64,000 bases of DNA from Pseudoalteromonas atlantica (GTDB taxonomy: Bacteria > Pseudomonadota > Gammaproteobacteria > Enterobacterales > Alteromonadaceae). Positions 55,871 to 64,000 of this stretch are shown one piece after another. Position 1 is the first letter of the stretch; every line of letters begins with the position of its first letter. The stretch covers positions 1 through 64,000 of the forward strand of contig BJUT01000010.1 of assembly GCA_007988745.1 (NCBI GenBank). Reading direction: 5' to 3'. The notes below the pieces were generated by a model. That model was not told the DNA's origin. It saw only the letters and a program-made list of their open reading frames with translations, and searched no databases. Position numbers and translations under genes: made by a program.

Positions 55871-56791
55871 TTAACTCTCAAAGTCTAAGCTACATTGGCG
55901 AGCCAAAAACACTTCTAGCTGTTGGCTGAATAACTTAAAGTCGCGAATTCTTCCTGTGGTTTTACGCCACAGTATGCCTATATCTCTGTAGGCATCGCCT
56001 TGCGATGGGGTTGCTATCATGTTTTTATCTTTAAGAATGCCCGCATTAATCGCCATTTGCGGTAAAAATGTAACCCCTAACTGATGCTCTACCATGCTTA
56101 ATAAGGTATGTAAGCTTGCAGCTTCAAAAGGGTTAATACAACTTGAGCGGTTTAGATGACACGCACTCAATGCATGCCCCGTCATACAATGCTCTCGCTC
56201 TAATAAAAACACACTAGCATCGGGTAACAAGTTAAAGTCTTCAACGCCTTTAGCAGGGCTGTAATCTTTATGGTGCACTAAACTAAAGTGATCTTTAGCC
56301 AATACTTGAGTATGAAACTTCTCCGTTTGGTACGGTAAGGCTAATAAGGCTAAATCAATATGGCCGTGTTCAAGCTTATCTAATAACTTGTCGCTGGTAT
56401 CTTCAACAAGTACCAACTCTAAATCACAAAAGGTTTGCTTACAAAAGTGATACAAAGGCGCCGCTATAAAGCTGGCGATAGTGGGTATAACCCCTACCAC
56501 TAACTTACCACTGAGTGGCGTTAAAAAGCTTTTGGTTAGCTCTTTTAAACTAATTGTATCGTTAATAATTTTACGAGAGCGCTCAACGACCTCTTCACCA
56601 ATACTGGTAAACATAAGGCTGCGATTTTCTCGCTCAATTAGCTGACAACCGAGTGTTTCTTCAAGGTTTTGAATTGCACTGCTTAAAGTAGATTGCCCAA
56701 TAAAGCACGCACTTGCTGCACGGCCAAAATGCTGGTGCTGATGTACAGCTAATAAATACTGTAGCTGTTTAATACTTGGTAGGTTGGTCAT
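55871..56791 (-). CDS. oxyR: Hydrogen peroxide-sensing LysR regulator OxyR
   Basis: OxyR is a LysR-type activator that forms a disulfide on exposure to peroxide and induces catalase and peroxidase genes. The 306-residue protein has the N-terminal winged helix (QLQYLLAVHQHQHFGRAA, QSTLSSAIQNLEE). Cys202 and Cys211 in REHCMTGHALSACHL are nine residues apart, like Cys199 and Cys208 of E. coli OxyR. The start is set at MTNLPSIK, with GGAAAG upstream; an 11-residue longer frame is unlikely. It follows the PiT gene in the same direction, separated by a terminator. Confidence 0.88.
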   Translation of the reverse strand: MTNLPSIKQLQYLLAVHQHQHFGRAASACFIGQSTLSSAIQNLEETLGCQLIERENRSLMFTSIGEEVVERSRKIINDTISLKELTKSFLTPLSGKLVVGVIPTIASFIAAPLYHFCKQTFCDLELVLVEDTSDKLLDKLEHGHIDLALLALPYQTEKFHTQVLAKDHFSLVHHKDYSPAKGVEDFNLLPDASVFLLEREHCMTGHALSACHLNRSSCINPFEAASLHTLLSMVEHQLGVTFLPQMAINAGILKDKNMIATPSQGDAYRDIGILWRKTTGRIRDFKLFSQQLEVFLARQCSLDFES

Positions 56792-56808
56792 TTTTTCTTT
56801 CCACAAAT

Positions 56809-56854
56809 AAAAAGACCCCAACACCTAGGGCGTTGAGATCTTTTCAAGCTAAAA
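56809..56854 (-). terminator. Terminator of the PiT gene
   Basis: On the - strand GATCTCAAC pairs with GTTGGGGTC (with G-U pairs), flanked by AAAA and TTTT, and a T-rich tail follows. It lies about 20 bases past the PiT stop. Confidence 0.8.
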
Positions 56855-56873
56855 GTCTTTGAGTACTTTTTTG

Positions 56874-58142
56874 TTAAACCCCAAACGCGGTTCTTAGTAC
56901 GTAGAAAATAACAATAGCAAGGGCAGCGCCAACTGGCAATGTAATTACCCAAGAAACTACAATGTTTCTGATAACACCCATGTTAAGTGCAGCAATACCA
57001 CGTGCCATACCTACACCTAATACCGCACCAACTAAGGTTTGTGTAGTAGAAATTGGCATACCTGTACCTGATGCAATAACAACGGTAGACGCAGCAGCTA
57101 ATTCTGCAGCAAAACCACGGCTAGGCGTTAAGTGAGTAATACCTTCACCTATCGTTTTAATTACCTTTTTACCTAAAATAGCAAGACCGGCAACAATACC
57201 AAAACCACCTAGTGGTAAAATCCACCAAGCAATAGCCGCTTTTTTAGCAATTTCACCATTGCTTTCAACAATGTTCACAACCGCAGCAAGTGGACCAATT
57301 GCATTCGCTACATCGTTTGAGCCATGCGCAAACGCCATACAACACGCTGTTAATACCATTAATACCGCAAATACTTTTTCTACGTTATTAAATTGCATTT
57401 GTTTATCGGCTTTAGGGTCGATATTTAAACGTGAAATCGCAATTTTACCAATAATAGCTACAATCACAGCAATCGCGATCGCAATTAAATAACCTTCAGT
57501 AGCGCCTAGGTTAATACCTATATGCTTTAAGCCTTTTTTGATTGTTACTAGCGCCATAATAAAGCCCGCTAAACCCATGTACAAAGGTACAAAGCGTTTT
57601 GCGTTTTTAAGTGGTGCATCAGTATCAAAAATCAGCTTTTGCGCACTCATGAAGATTAAGTAAGCAATAAAGCCCGAAATAGCAGGTGTAATAATCCAGC
57701 TACCTACAATACCACCTACTTTATTCCATTGAATAGCCTCTGTACCCACTGCAACTAATGCAAAACCAATGATTGCACCAATAATTGAGTGAGTTGTTGA
57801 AACAGGCCAACCTAAAAATGAGGCAATTAATAGCCAAGTACCTGCTGCAAAAAGTGCAGAGATCATACCTAAAACCATTAAATCAGGGAGAGCAGCAAAA
57901 GGCGCAGCATCAATAATACCTTTACGGATTGTTGATGTAACCTCACCACCTGCTAAGTAAGCACCAGCAAATTCAAAAATCATAGCAATAATAATTGCTT
58001 GTTTAATTGTTAACGCTTTTGAACCTACCGAAGTACCCATCGCATTAGCAACGTCGTTCGCGCCAATACCATAAGCCATAAAAAAGCCGACTGCTGCGGC
58101 AATTAAAACTAATACCGTGCCGTAAGATGCAATGATATCCAT
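56874..58142 (-). CDS. Inorganic phosphate transporter, PiT family
   Basis: The 422-residue low-affinity phosphate/cation symporter has about ten membrane segments and the duplicated PiT signatures: GANDVANAMGTSVGSKAL at the N-terminal half and HGSNDVANAIGPLAAV at the C-terminal half. Other typical parts are GWPVSTTHSIIGAI and GMPISTTQTLVGAV. It lies 40 bases after a DUF47 gene, a frequent partner that tunes PiT activity. The Pst high-affinity system follows upstream on the same strand, so two phosphate systems are clustered. Confidence 0.94.
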   Translation of the reverse strand: MDIIASYGTVLVLIAAAVGFFMAYGIGANDVANAMGTSVGSKALTIKQAIIIAMIFEFAGAYLAGGEVTSTIRKGIIDAAPFAALPDLMVLGMISALFAAGTWLLIASFLGWPVSTTHSIIGAIIGFALVAVGTEAIQWNKVGGIVGSWIITPAISGFIAYLIFMSAQKLIFDTDAPLKNAKRFVPLYMGLAGFIMALVTIKKGLKHIGINLGATEGYLIAIAIAVIVAIIGKIAISRLNIDPKADKQMQFNNVEKVFAVLMVLTACCMAFAHGSNDVANAIGPLAAVVNIVESNGEIAKKAAIAWWILPLGGFGIVAGLAILGKKVIKTIGEGITHLTPSRGFAAELAAASTVVIASGTGMPISTTQTLVGAVLGVGMARGIAALNMGVIRNIVVSWVITLPVGAALAIVIFYVLRTAFGV

Positions 58143-58182
58143 TGTGTAACCTTAATCTTTCGTTTGAACTGATTTTTATAAA

Positions 58183-58860
58183 TTAACGAGCTAGCATCAG
58201 CTCAAGACGTGATCCTACGCGCTCTGCAATATCTGCAAGTTCGCCAACCCATTCAATTATTTTGTATAAAAACATAACATCAATTGGGTTTAGCTCGCTT
58301 TCTACATCGCGTAGTTGGCGGCGTACTTTAATTTGCATTTCATCCGTGTCTTGTTCTATGGCATCCAATTCTACGAGCATTTTTTCTACTAAAGTCACCT
58401 CGCGACCTTTAAAGCCCGTTTCTAACAATTCTTCTAACTCATTAATTGCTTTTGATGCTTGTTTAGTCGCATCAACACAACGTGTTAGATAAGCTAAAAA
58501 GTCTGCTTGCATAGCGCTAGGAATTGTCATTTCACGGCCAATTACGCGCCCTGCAATGTCTTTAGCCTTATTTGCTATTTTATCTTGTTGAGTTACGAGT
58601 TCGAGCAGATCTGTACGCTCTACCGGCATGAATAAACCACGCGGTAATTGTAAGCGTATATCTCTTTTCATATCATCAGCTTCACGCTCTAAATTACGAA
58701 TAGTTAAGCGAAGCTCTTCTGCTTGCTGCCACTCTTCTTTAAATACGTGATTAAAAAAAGGTATCAAGGCTTTACTTGCTTGATGAACCTTCTTGATGTG
58801 TTCTTCCATTGGTTTGATAGGAGATTTTGCAAATACTCCTAAAAACGCGTTTGTAGGCAT
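58183..58860 (-). CDS. TIGR00153/DUF47 PhoU-like phosphate transport regulator
   Basis: The 225-residue helical protein belongs to the DUF47 (PhoU-like) family: it starts MPTNAFLGVFAKSPIKPMEEH and has acidic helices with conserved EADDMKRDIR and DEMQIKVRRQLRDVE, typical metal-binding EADxxKR-like segments. It is paired with the PiT gene 40 bases downstream. The start used has an AAAGGGT ribosome site; a TTG six codons upstream is less likely. Confidence 0.9.
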   Translation of the reverse strand: MPTNAFLGVFAKSPIKPMEEHIKKVHQASKALIPFFNHVFKEEWQQAEELRLTIRNLEREADDMKRDIRLQLPRGLFMPVERTDLLELVTQQDKIANKAKDIAGRVIGREMTIPSAMQADFLAYLTRCVDATKQASKAINELEELLETGFKGREVTLVEKMLVELDAIEQDTDEMQIKVRRQLRDVESELNPIDVMFLYKIIEWVGELADIAERVGSRLELMLAR

Positions 58861-58963
58861 AACTGACCCTTTAATCAAATTGATATGCTTTGCAGCATGA
58901 ATTTTACAGTATTAGCCGCGATTGTGAACGCTTTTTATTATTTCATCATGGCTAACAATGCAT

Positions 58964-58984
58964 AAAGCGGCACTAAGCCGCTTT
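58964..58984 (-). terminator. Hairpin after phoU
   Basis: AAAGCGGC pairs with GCCGCTTT across ACTAA. On the - strand it is followed by ATGCATTG, so the T-tract is weak. It lies 27 bases past the phoU stop and may separate the Pst operon from DUF47-PiT. Confidence 0.6.
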
Positions 58985-59010
58985 AATAAAAAAGAATGAT
59001 AGATAAAAAC

Positions 59011-59712
59011 CTACAACGATTTTTCTATATCTTCTTGAGATGTATGACGAATATCTTTGCCGTTAACAAAATAAATAATGTATTCCGCAATATTTTGGCA
59101 ACGGTCGCCAATACGCTCTAATGAACGTACAGACCATACTAAATCCATAATTTTAGGAATTGAGCGTGGATCTTCCATCATGTAAGTCATAATTTGACGC
59201 GTGATTGCTTCATATTCACGGTCAACTTTTGCATCTTCTTTATGTACTTCAAAGGCGCGTTGTACATCCATGCGCGCAAACGCATCAAGTACATCGTGTA
59301 GCATTTTTAAAACTTGGCGACCCATGTTTTCAATATTCACTAATAAATCTTGCTGATCTTTAGTAAATGAATCAAGTGCCACTTTAGCAATGCGCTCTGC
59401 TTCATCGCCAATGCGCTCTAAATCGGCAATCGTTTTTGCAATAGCAATTACTAAGCGTAAATCGCTCGCTGCAGGCTGACGACGAGCAATGATGCGCGTA
59501 CATTCATCATCAATGCTAACTTCCATTGCATTTACTTTGTAATCGTTCTGGCGTACTTTTTGTGCCAGTTCAGCATCATTGCGACTTACTGCATCTAATG
59601 CACTGCTTAGCTGCTGCTCAACTAGGCCACCCATGTTAAGTACATGGTTACGAACATTTTCTAGCTCTTGGTTAAAGCGCCCAGAAATATGCTTATTTAT
59701 ATTATGTTCCAT
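59011..59712 (-). CDS. phoU: Phosphate signalling protein PhoU
   Basis: PhoU links the Pst transporter to PhoR and keeps the Pho regulon off when phosphate is plentiful. The 233-residue protein has two three-helix bundles with duplicated metal motifs: EVSIDDECTRIIARRQP and LERIGDEAERIAK in the first half, ARMDVQRAFEVHKEDAKVDREYE and LERIGDRCQNIAEYIIY in the second. It closes the operon pstC-pstA-pstB-phoU. Confidence 0.96.
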   Translation of the reverse strand: MEHNINKHISGRFNQELENVRNHVLNMGGLVEQQLSSALDAVSRNDAELAQKVRQNDYKVNAMEVSIDDECTRIIARRQPAASDLRLVIAIAKTIADLERIGDEAERIAKVALDSFTKDQQDLLVNIENMGRQVLKMLHDVLDAFARMDVQRAFEVHKEDAKVDREYEAITRQIMTYMMEDPRSIPKIMDLVWSVRSLERIGDRCQNIAEYIIYFVNGKDIRHTSQEDIEKSL

Positions 59713-59757
59713 AATTACCTTCTCTTAAATTCGTTTACAACACTAAAACGTATACGA

Positions 59758-60585
59758 CTAGCCGTAACGGCCTGTAATGTAGTCTTCCGTTTTCTTTTTG
59801 CTTGGCGTTGTAAATAAGGTATTTGTGTCTGAGTATTCAATCAACTCGCCCATGTACATAAAGGCCGTTTGATCAGATACACGCGCTGCTTGTTGCATGT
59901 TATGTGTCACAATAACAACGGTAAATTTGTTCTTTAAATCGTTAATTAGCTCTTCAATAACCAAAGTAGAAATTGGATCAAGTGCCGATGTTGGTTCATC
60001 AAGTAATAGTACTTCAGGTTCAATCGCAATTGAACGGGCAATAACTAAACGCTGTTGCTGACCACCTGATAGGCCAAATGCACTATCGTGTAATCTGTCT
60101 TTTACTTCATCCCATAAAGCCGCACCGCGAAGTGATTGTTCTACCACTTCATCTAGCTTACGCTTTTCTTTAATACCTTGTAAGCGTAGGCCATAAACCA
60201 CATTTTCATAAATTGATTTAGGAAATGGGTTAGGACGCTGAAACACCATACCCACGTTACGACGAAGCGCGGCTACATCTACACTTTTATCGTAAATGTT
60301 TTGGCCGTGAAGTAATATTTCACCTTCAATACGACACACATCAACTAAATCGTTCATGCGGTTAATACAACGCAATAGCGTTGATTTACCACAACCAGAT
60401 GGACCGATAAACGCCGTAACTTGGCCTTTCGGAATATTCATATTTACTTTGCTAAGCGCTTGCTTTTCACCATAGTAAAGATCAAGGTCCTTAATCTCTA
60501 ACGCTTTTTGGTCATCAGTTAAGTTTTCTAAGTCTAACTTCAAGCTTTTGTTAGCTTGGTTTACTTGTGGAGCGACTGTAATCAT
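59758..60585 (-). CDS. pstB: Phosphate ABC transporter ATP-binding protein PstB
   Basis: PstB powers high-affinity phosphate import. The 275 residues show Walker [10 protein letters not shown], the Q-loop, the signature LSGGQQQRL, Walker [14 protein letters not shown] and the H-loop [13 protein letters not shown]. The N-terminus is about 18 residues longer than in E. coli (257). It is 26 bases after pstA. Confidence 0.97.
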   Translation of the reverse strand: MITVAPQVNQANKSLKLDLENLTDDQKALEIKDLDLYYGEKQALSKVNMNIPKGQVTAFIGPSGCGKSTLLRCINRMNDLVDVCRIEGEILLHGQNIYDKSVDVAALRRNVGMVFQRPNPFPKSIYENVVYGLRLQGIKEKRKLDEVVEQSLRGAALWDEVKDRLHDSAFGLSGGQQQRLVIARSIAIEPEVLLLDEPTSALDPISTLVIEELINDLKNKFTVVIVTHNMQQAARVSDQTAFMYMGELIEYSDTNTLFTTPSKKKTEDYITGRYG

Positions 60586-60611
60586 GTTTGTTACCTATAA
60601 TTCTTTACTAA

Positions 60612-62261
60612 TTAGTGTTCAAGCGATCTGAATTTTTCACGTAAATGGTTACGTATGCCTATCGCTGTTATGTTGAGGGTAATAATCACCGACACTAATA
60701 AGAAGGCCGTTGCGTATACCAGCGGGCGTGCCGCTTCAACATTCGGGCTTTGAAAGCCCACATCATAAATATGAAAGCCTAAGTGCATGAACTTTCTATC
60801 TAAGTGAAAATAAGGGAAGTTGCCATCAAGTGGTAACGTAGGGGCCATTTTTACCACACCTACGAGCATTAACGGCGCAACTTCACCGGCCGCTCGAGCA
60901 ACAGCAAGTATTAAACCTGTCATAATTGCTGGGCTTGCCATAGGAATAATAATACGCCATAAGGTTTCAACTTTGGTGGCACCAAGCGCTAATGAACCAT
61001 CACGCACTGTACTAGGAATACGCGATAAACCTTCCTCGGTTGATACAATAACAACCGGTAATGTAAGAATAGCTAATGTAAGCGCAGACCACATAACACC
61101 TGGCGTGCCAAATACTGGCGTAGGCGCAGCTTCTGGGTAAAACAGTTGGTCAAGGCTACCACCTAACATGTAAACAAAAAAGCCTAAGCCAAATACACCG
61201 TAAACAATAGACGGTACACCGGCAAGGTTAATTACCGCAATACGAATCATCTTAGTTACTGCATTTTTAGCTGCGTATTCATGTAAGTAAATTGCAGCTA
61301 CAACACCAAATGGGGTCACAATAACGGCCATCAGCATAACCATAAATACTGTACCAAATATAGCAGGGAATACGCCGCCTTCGGTGTTTGCTTCACGTGG
61401 GTCGTCTGATACAAACTTACCCAGTTGTACAAAGTAATGACCTAACTTTGAGAAAAAGCCCATGTCGTTAGGCAACCAAACATCAAGCACTTGATACAGT
61501 GGAATGGTGACTACTTCACCACGCATGTCCTTAACTAAAACTTGGTCACGCTTGGCTTTTTTACGCAGTGCAAATAACTCTTTTTCAAGTACTGCATATT
61601 CGTTACGTAACTCGGCACGTGCTTGAGCAAGCTCGGCAACACGCTCATCGGTTAGTTCGTCATCAAGTAGGTACGCCTTTTCTTGTAAGCGAAGACGCTC
61701 TAATTCGTAGTTGATATGACCAATGTCGCCATTTTGTAAATCAAGCGCTTCGTCGTTTAAATCAACCGCACGCTCTACTAGCTCATGTAAGGTTTCGATT
61801 TTATCGCTAGTAACCGGCTTTCCATCTTTAATTACACCTTCTATGTAGCCATAAAAGTTACCGTTTTTACTGCGCTCAAATACAGCAAGCGTAGCCGGTG
61901 TACTTTGCTCAGTAATATCGGTTTCTAATATCCAACGAAAATCTAAATCTACATATTCGCGGTTACCTGTTTTTATAAGTAAACGCTCAACTTCGTCTTT
62001 ATTAAAATCTGATACATCAATACCTGTTGCAGCTAAACGCGCTGTAGGCACAAGTTCTCGGTCGTAAACTTCACCAATGATGGTTTGTTTTGAAATAGAC
62101 CCTTCTAGCTCAAATTGAACTACCTCAGATGGCCAGAAAAAGCTTAATCCCTTCCAAGCTATCATTGCTAATAAACCGAGAACTGAAATTAAGCTGATGC
62201 TTACCGCACCACCTGTCATCCAAATCCAAGGAGAACCAGACTTAAACCACTGCTTTACCAT
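60612..62261 (-). CDS. pstA: Phosphate ABC transporter permease PstA with large periplasmic insertion
   Basis: The C-terminal half (about 300-549) is a regular PstA permease with five or six helices and the EAA loop (DGSLALGATKVETLWRII). The protein has 549 residues against 296 in E. coli. The extra part lies between TM1 (about 15-38) and the permease core: about 250 residues, including a charged predicted coiled coil (DELTDERVAELAQARAELRNEY). I chose the ATG with GGAGA eight bases upstream; a GTG at 62276, directly after the pstC stop, is less likely. Confidence 0.93.
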   Translation of the reverse strand: MVKQWFKSGSPWIWMTGGAVSISLISVLGLLAMIAWKGLSFFWPSEVVQFELEGSISKQTIIGEVYDRELVPTARLAATGIDVSDFNKDEVERLLIKTGNREYVDLDFRWILETDITEQSTPATLAVFERSKNGNFYGYIEGVIKDGKPVTSDKIETLHELVERAVDLNDEALDLQNGDIGHINYELERLRLQEKAYLLDDELTDERVAELAQARAELRNEYAVLEKELFALRKKAKRDQVLVKDMRGEVVTIPLYQVLDVWLPNDMGFFSKLGHYFVQLGKFVSDDPREANTEGGVFPAIFGTVFMVMLMAVIVTPFGVVAAIYLHEYAAKNAVTKMIRIAVINLAGVPSIVYGVFGLGFFVYMLGGSLDQLFYPEAAPTPVFGTPGVMWSALTLAILTLPVVIVSTEEGLSRIPSTVRDGSLALGATKVETLWRIIIPMASPAIMTGLILAVARAAGEVAPLMLVGVVKMAPTLPLDGNFPYFHLDRKFMHLGFHIYDVGFQSPNVEAARPLVYATAFLLVSVIITLNITAIGIRNHLREKFRSLEH

Positions 62262-62276
62262 GTCGTGTCTCTCCAC

Positions 62277-64000
62277 TTACATTGAGCTGTATTTTTCACG
62301 CAGTTGCTGACGAACAAACTCAGCCACTGTGTTGAAAATAAAGGTGAATATGAATAGTACAAATGCTGCTAAGAATAATATTCTATAGTGCGAGCTGCCT
62401 ACTTCTGATTCAGGCATTTCTACCGCAATGTTTGCTGCAAGCGTACGCATACCTTGGAAAATACTCCAATCCATAATTGGCGTATTACCTGTTGCCATTA
62501 ATACAATCATGGTTTCGCCTACTGCACGACCAAGTCCCATCATCACGGCAGAGAAAATACCTGGGCTTGCTGTAAGTAGTACAACACGTACTAGCGTTTG
62601 CCACTGCGTAGCACCAAGTGCTAGTGAGCCATTTGATAAGTGTTTAGGAACACTAAATACGGCATCTTCTGCAATCGAGAATATAGTAGGAATAACGGCA
62701 AAGCCCATCGCAATACCAACAACTAAAGAGTTACGTTGGTCAAACGTCATACCCAGCTCGTTAGTTAGGTACTGACGTACATTTCCGTCAAACATCCAAA
62801 GCTCTACTGTTTCGCTCATTGCAAACGATACCCAGCCTATAAATAATACAACCGGAATAAGTAAAATAGAGTGCGACCCTTCAGGGATTTTATGGCGAAT
62901 ACTCGCTGGCAACTTAGTCCAACCTAGTGCTGTTGCTAATACACCTAACGGTAATAAAATCAATAAGCCGACAATAGCAGGTAGGTGCTCTTCTATAAGT
63001 GGCGCTAACCACAGGCCTGCTAAAAAGCCTAATATTACAGTTGGGAGGGCTTCCATAATTTCTACCGTTGGCTTTACCACTTTACGCAGCTCGCTCGACA
63101 TAAAGTAAGCGGTGTAAATAGCGGCAGAAAGCGCAATGGGTACTGCAAATAGCATGGCGTAAAGCGCTGCTTTTAACGTACCAAACGAAATAGGAACCAA
63201 TGAAAATTTAGACTCAAAGTCATCACTTGCCGATGTAGATTGCCAAATATAACCAGGCTCAGGGTAACCTTCGTACCACACTTCTTGCCAAAGTGCAGAC
63301 CAGGTAACCTCTGGGTGCTCATTATGAATTTCTAATACGGTTAGTTGTTTATCGGCTAAAATAAGGGCGGCATTTGAGCGCGGAGCTATAGCAAAGTTTT
63401 TAATCTCGCCATCACTTACTTTACCTTGCCAAAGTTTTGCCTCACTTGTGGTGTAATACACACCTAACTCACCGTTACTGCTCGTGGTGAAGAAAGTTCG
63501 ACGATAAAACTCGGTAAAAATGTTCAGCTTGCTTTGTTTAGTTGTTTCAAACGAGCGAATTTTTTGATACTCACGGCCGCTGTCTGTATTGACTTCAAAC
63601 CACTGCGATACTTCACCGTTATCGTTTGCAAGCATGAGTGAGTTAGCACCAGCAAGTAGCTGCGCAGACACTAAGTTAGCACTTTCTTCGTTAGCCGAAA
63701 GCAGCTGAATTTGCTCTACTTCGCTTGGATAGCGTGTATCGTAAACATAAATTTGATTTGCAGAACGTACAAATGTGCGGGTGGTGTCTGGCGAAATTAA
63801 AAGCTCATCAACACGGCCTTCAATATTAAGCTCAGTGCGCTCAACTACCCATTCTACTTCACCGGTAAACATGTTTTCTTCAGCAACAAAGCTGCTAAAT
63901 AAAACGCGTTTGTCTTCGGTTAAAGCAACCACGGCTGTTTTATCTTCGTAATGACTAAATGCAAAACGCTTAATGGCAGCACCTTGCTCGTCAACTTCTA
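62277..64000 (-). CDS. pstC: Phosphate ABC transporter permease PstC with large extra domain (partial)
   Basis: The frame is open to the window edge, so the N-terminus is missing. At least 573 residues are present, against 319 in full E. coli PstC. The C-terminal part (about the last 300 residues) is a normal PstC permease (ALYAMLFAVPIALSAAIY, ILGFLAG, NGSLALGATQWQTL, GRAVGETMIVLMATGN). The preceding 270 residues look like a beta-propeller: repeated strands such as VYDTRYPSEVEQIQL and LMLANDNGEVSQWFE. This domain probably lies in the periplasm, inserted after the first membrane helix, in parallel with PstA. Confidence 0.92.
   Translation of the reverse strand, partial: EVDEQGAAIKRFAFSHYEDKTAVVALTEDKRVLFSSFVAEENMFTGEVEWVVERTELNIEGRVDELLISPDTTRTFVRSANQIYVYDTRYPSEVEQIQLLSANEESANLVSAQLLAGANSLMLANDNGEVSQWFEVNTDSGREYQKIRSFETTKQSKLNIFTEFYRRTFFTTSSNGELGVYYTTSEAKLWQGKVSDGEIKNFAIAPRSNAALILADKQLTVLEIHNEHPEVTWSALWQEVWYEGYPEPGYIWQSTSASDDFESKFSLVPISFGTLKAALYAMLFAVPIALSAAIYTAYFMSSELRKVVKPTVEIMEALPTVILGFLAGLWLAPLIEEHLPAIVGLLILLPLGVLATALGWTKLPASIRHKIPEGSHSILLIPVVLFIGWVSFAMSETVELWMFDGNVRQYLTNELGMTFDQRNSLVVGIAMGFAVIPTIFSIAEDAVFSVPKHLSNGSLALGATQWQTLVRVVLLTASPGIFSAVMMGLGRAVGETMIVLMATGNTPIMDWSIFQGMRTLAANIAVEMPESEVGSSHYRILFLAAFVLFIFTFIFNTVAEFVRQQLREKYSSM

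Overview
The window looks like a chromosomal segment of a marine gammaproteobacterium of the Alteromonadales, most likely Pseudoalteromonas or a close relative. This rests on the moderately AT-rich composition, on gene orders typical of gammaproteobacteria (ftsYEX-rpoH opposite rsmD, rpsU-yqeY-dnaG-rpoD, dusB-fis, yajC-secD-secF after tgt and queA) and on the many chemotaxis and c-di-GMP proteins. No database search was possible, so the genus is an inference. There is no phage, insertion sequence, CRISPR array or rRNA operon.

Positions 1-5260 hold gpmI, envC, ctpA and a divergent-polysaccharide deacetylase on the + strand. Positions 5285-12494 run leftwards: an amino-acid-type chemoreceptor, rpoH, and ftsY-ftsE-ftsX. 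A perfect CIRCE (HrcA operator) sits over the predicted rpoH transcription start. FtsY carries a long tandem-repeat N-terminus. Positions 12702-24873 run rightwards: rsmD, the macromolecular-synthesis cluster (rpsU, yqeY, dnaG, rpoD), prmA, dusB-fis, purH, a secreted methyltransferase-like protein and purD.

Positions 25248-42871 are more accessory: a membrane GGDEF/EAL protein, a DUF2797 gene pair, a histone-deacetylase-like amidohydrolase, a serine hydrolase and small enzymes, creA, a second chemoreceptor, a LysR/DUF4437 divergent pair, a two-gene orphan cassette beside tRNA-Ile2(CAU), and a small envelope-stress group (Pmp3-like, BON-domain and LiaF-like proteins). Positions 43276-55766 hold suhB, an EAL-CBS-GGDEF gene followed by a periplasmic binding protein, the queA and tgt-yajC-secD-secF genes, and a REC-REC-PAS-GGDEF-EAL protein. 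Positions 55871-64000 hold oxyR and two phosphate uptake systems: PiT with its DUF47 partner, and pstC-pstA-pstB-phoU. The Pst permease subunits have large extra domains, and pstC runs off the window.

Between genes there are many hairpin terminators and two families of palindromic intergenic repeats. The best candidates for something new are the CIRCE site on rpoH, the intergenic element family with a conserved core, the tRNA-adjacent orphan gene pair, the EAL-CBS-GGDEF/binding-protein operon, and the Pst permeases with extra domains. None amounts to a demonstrated new system.
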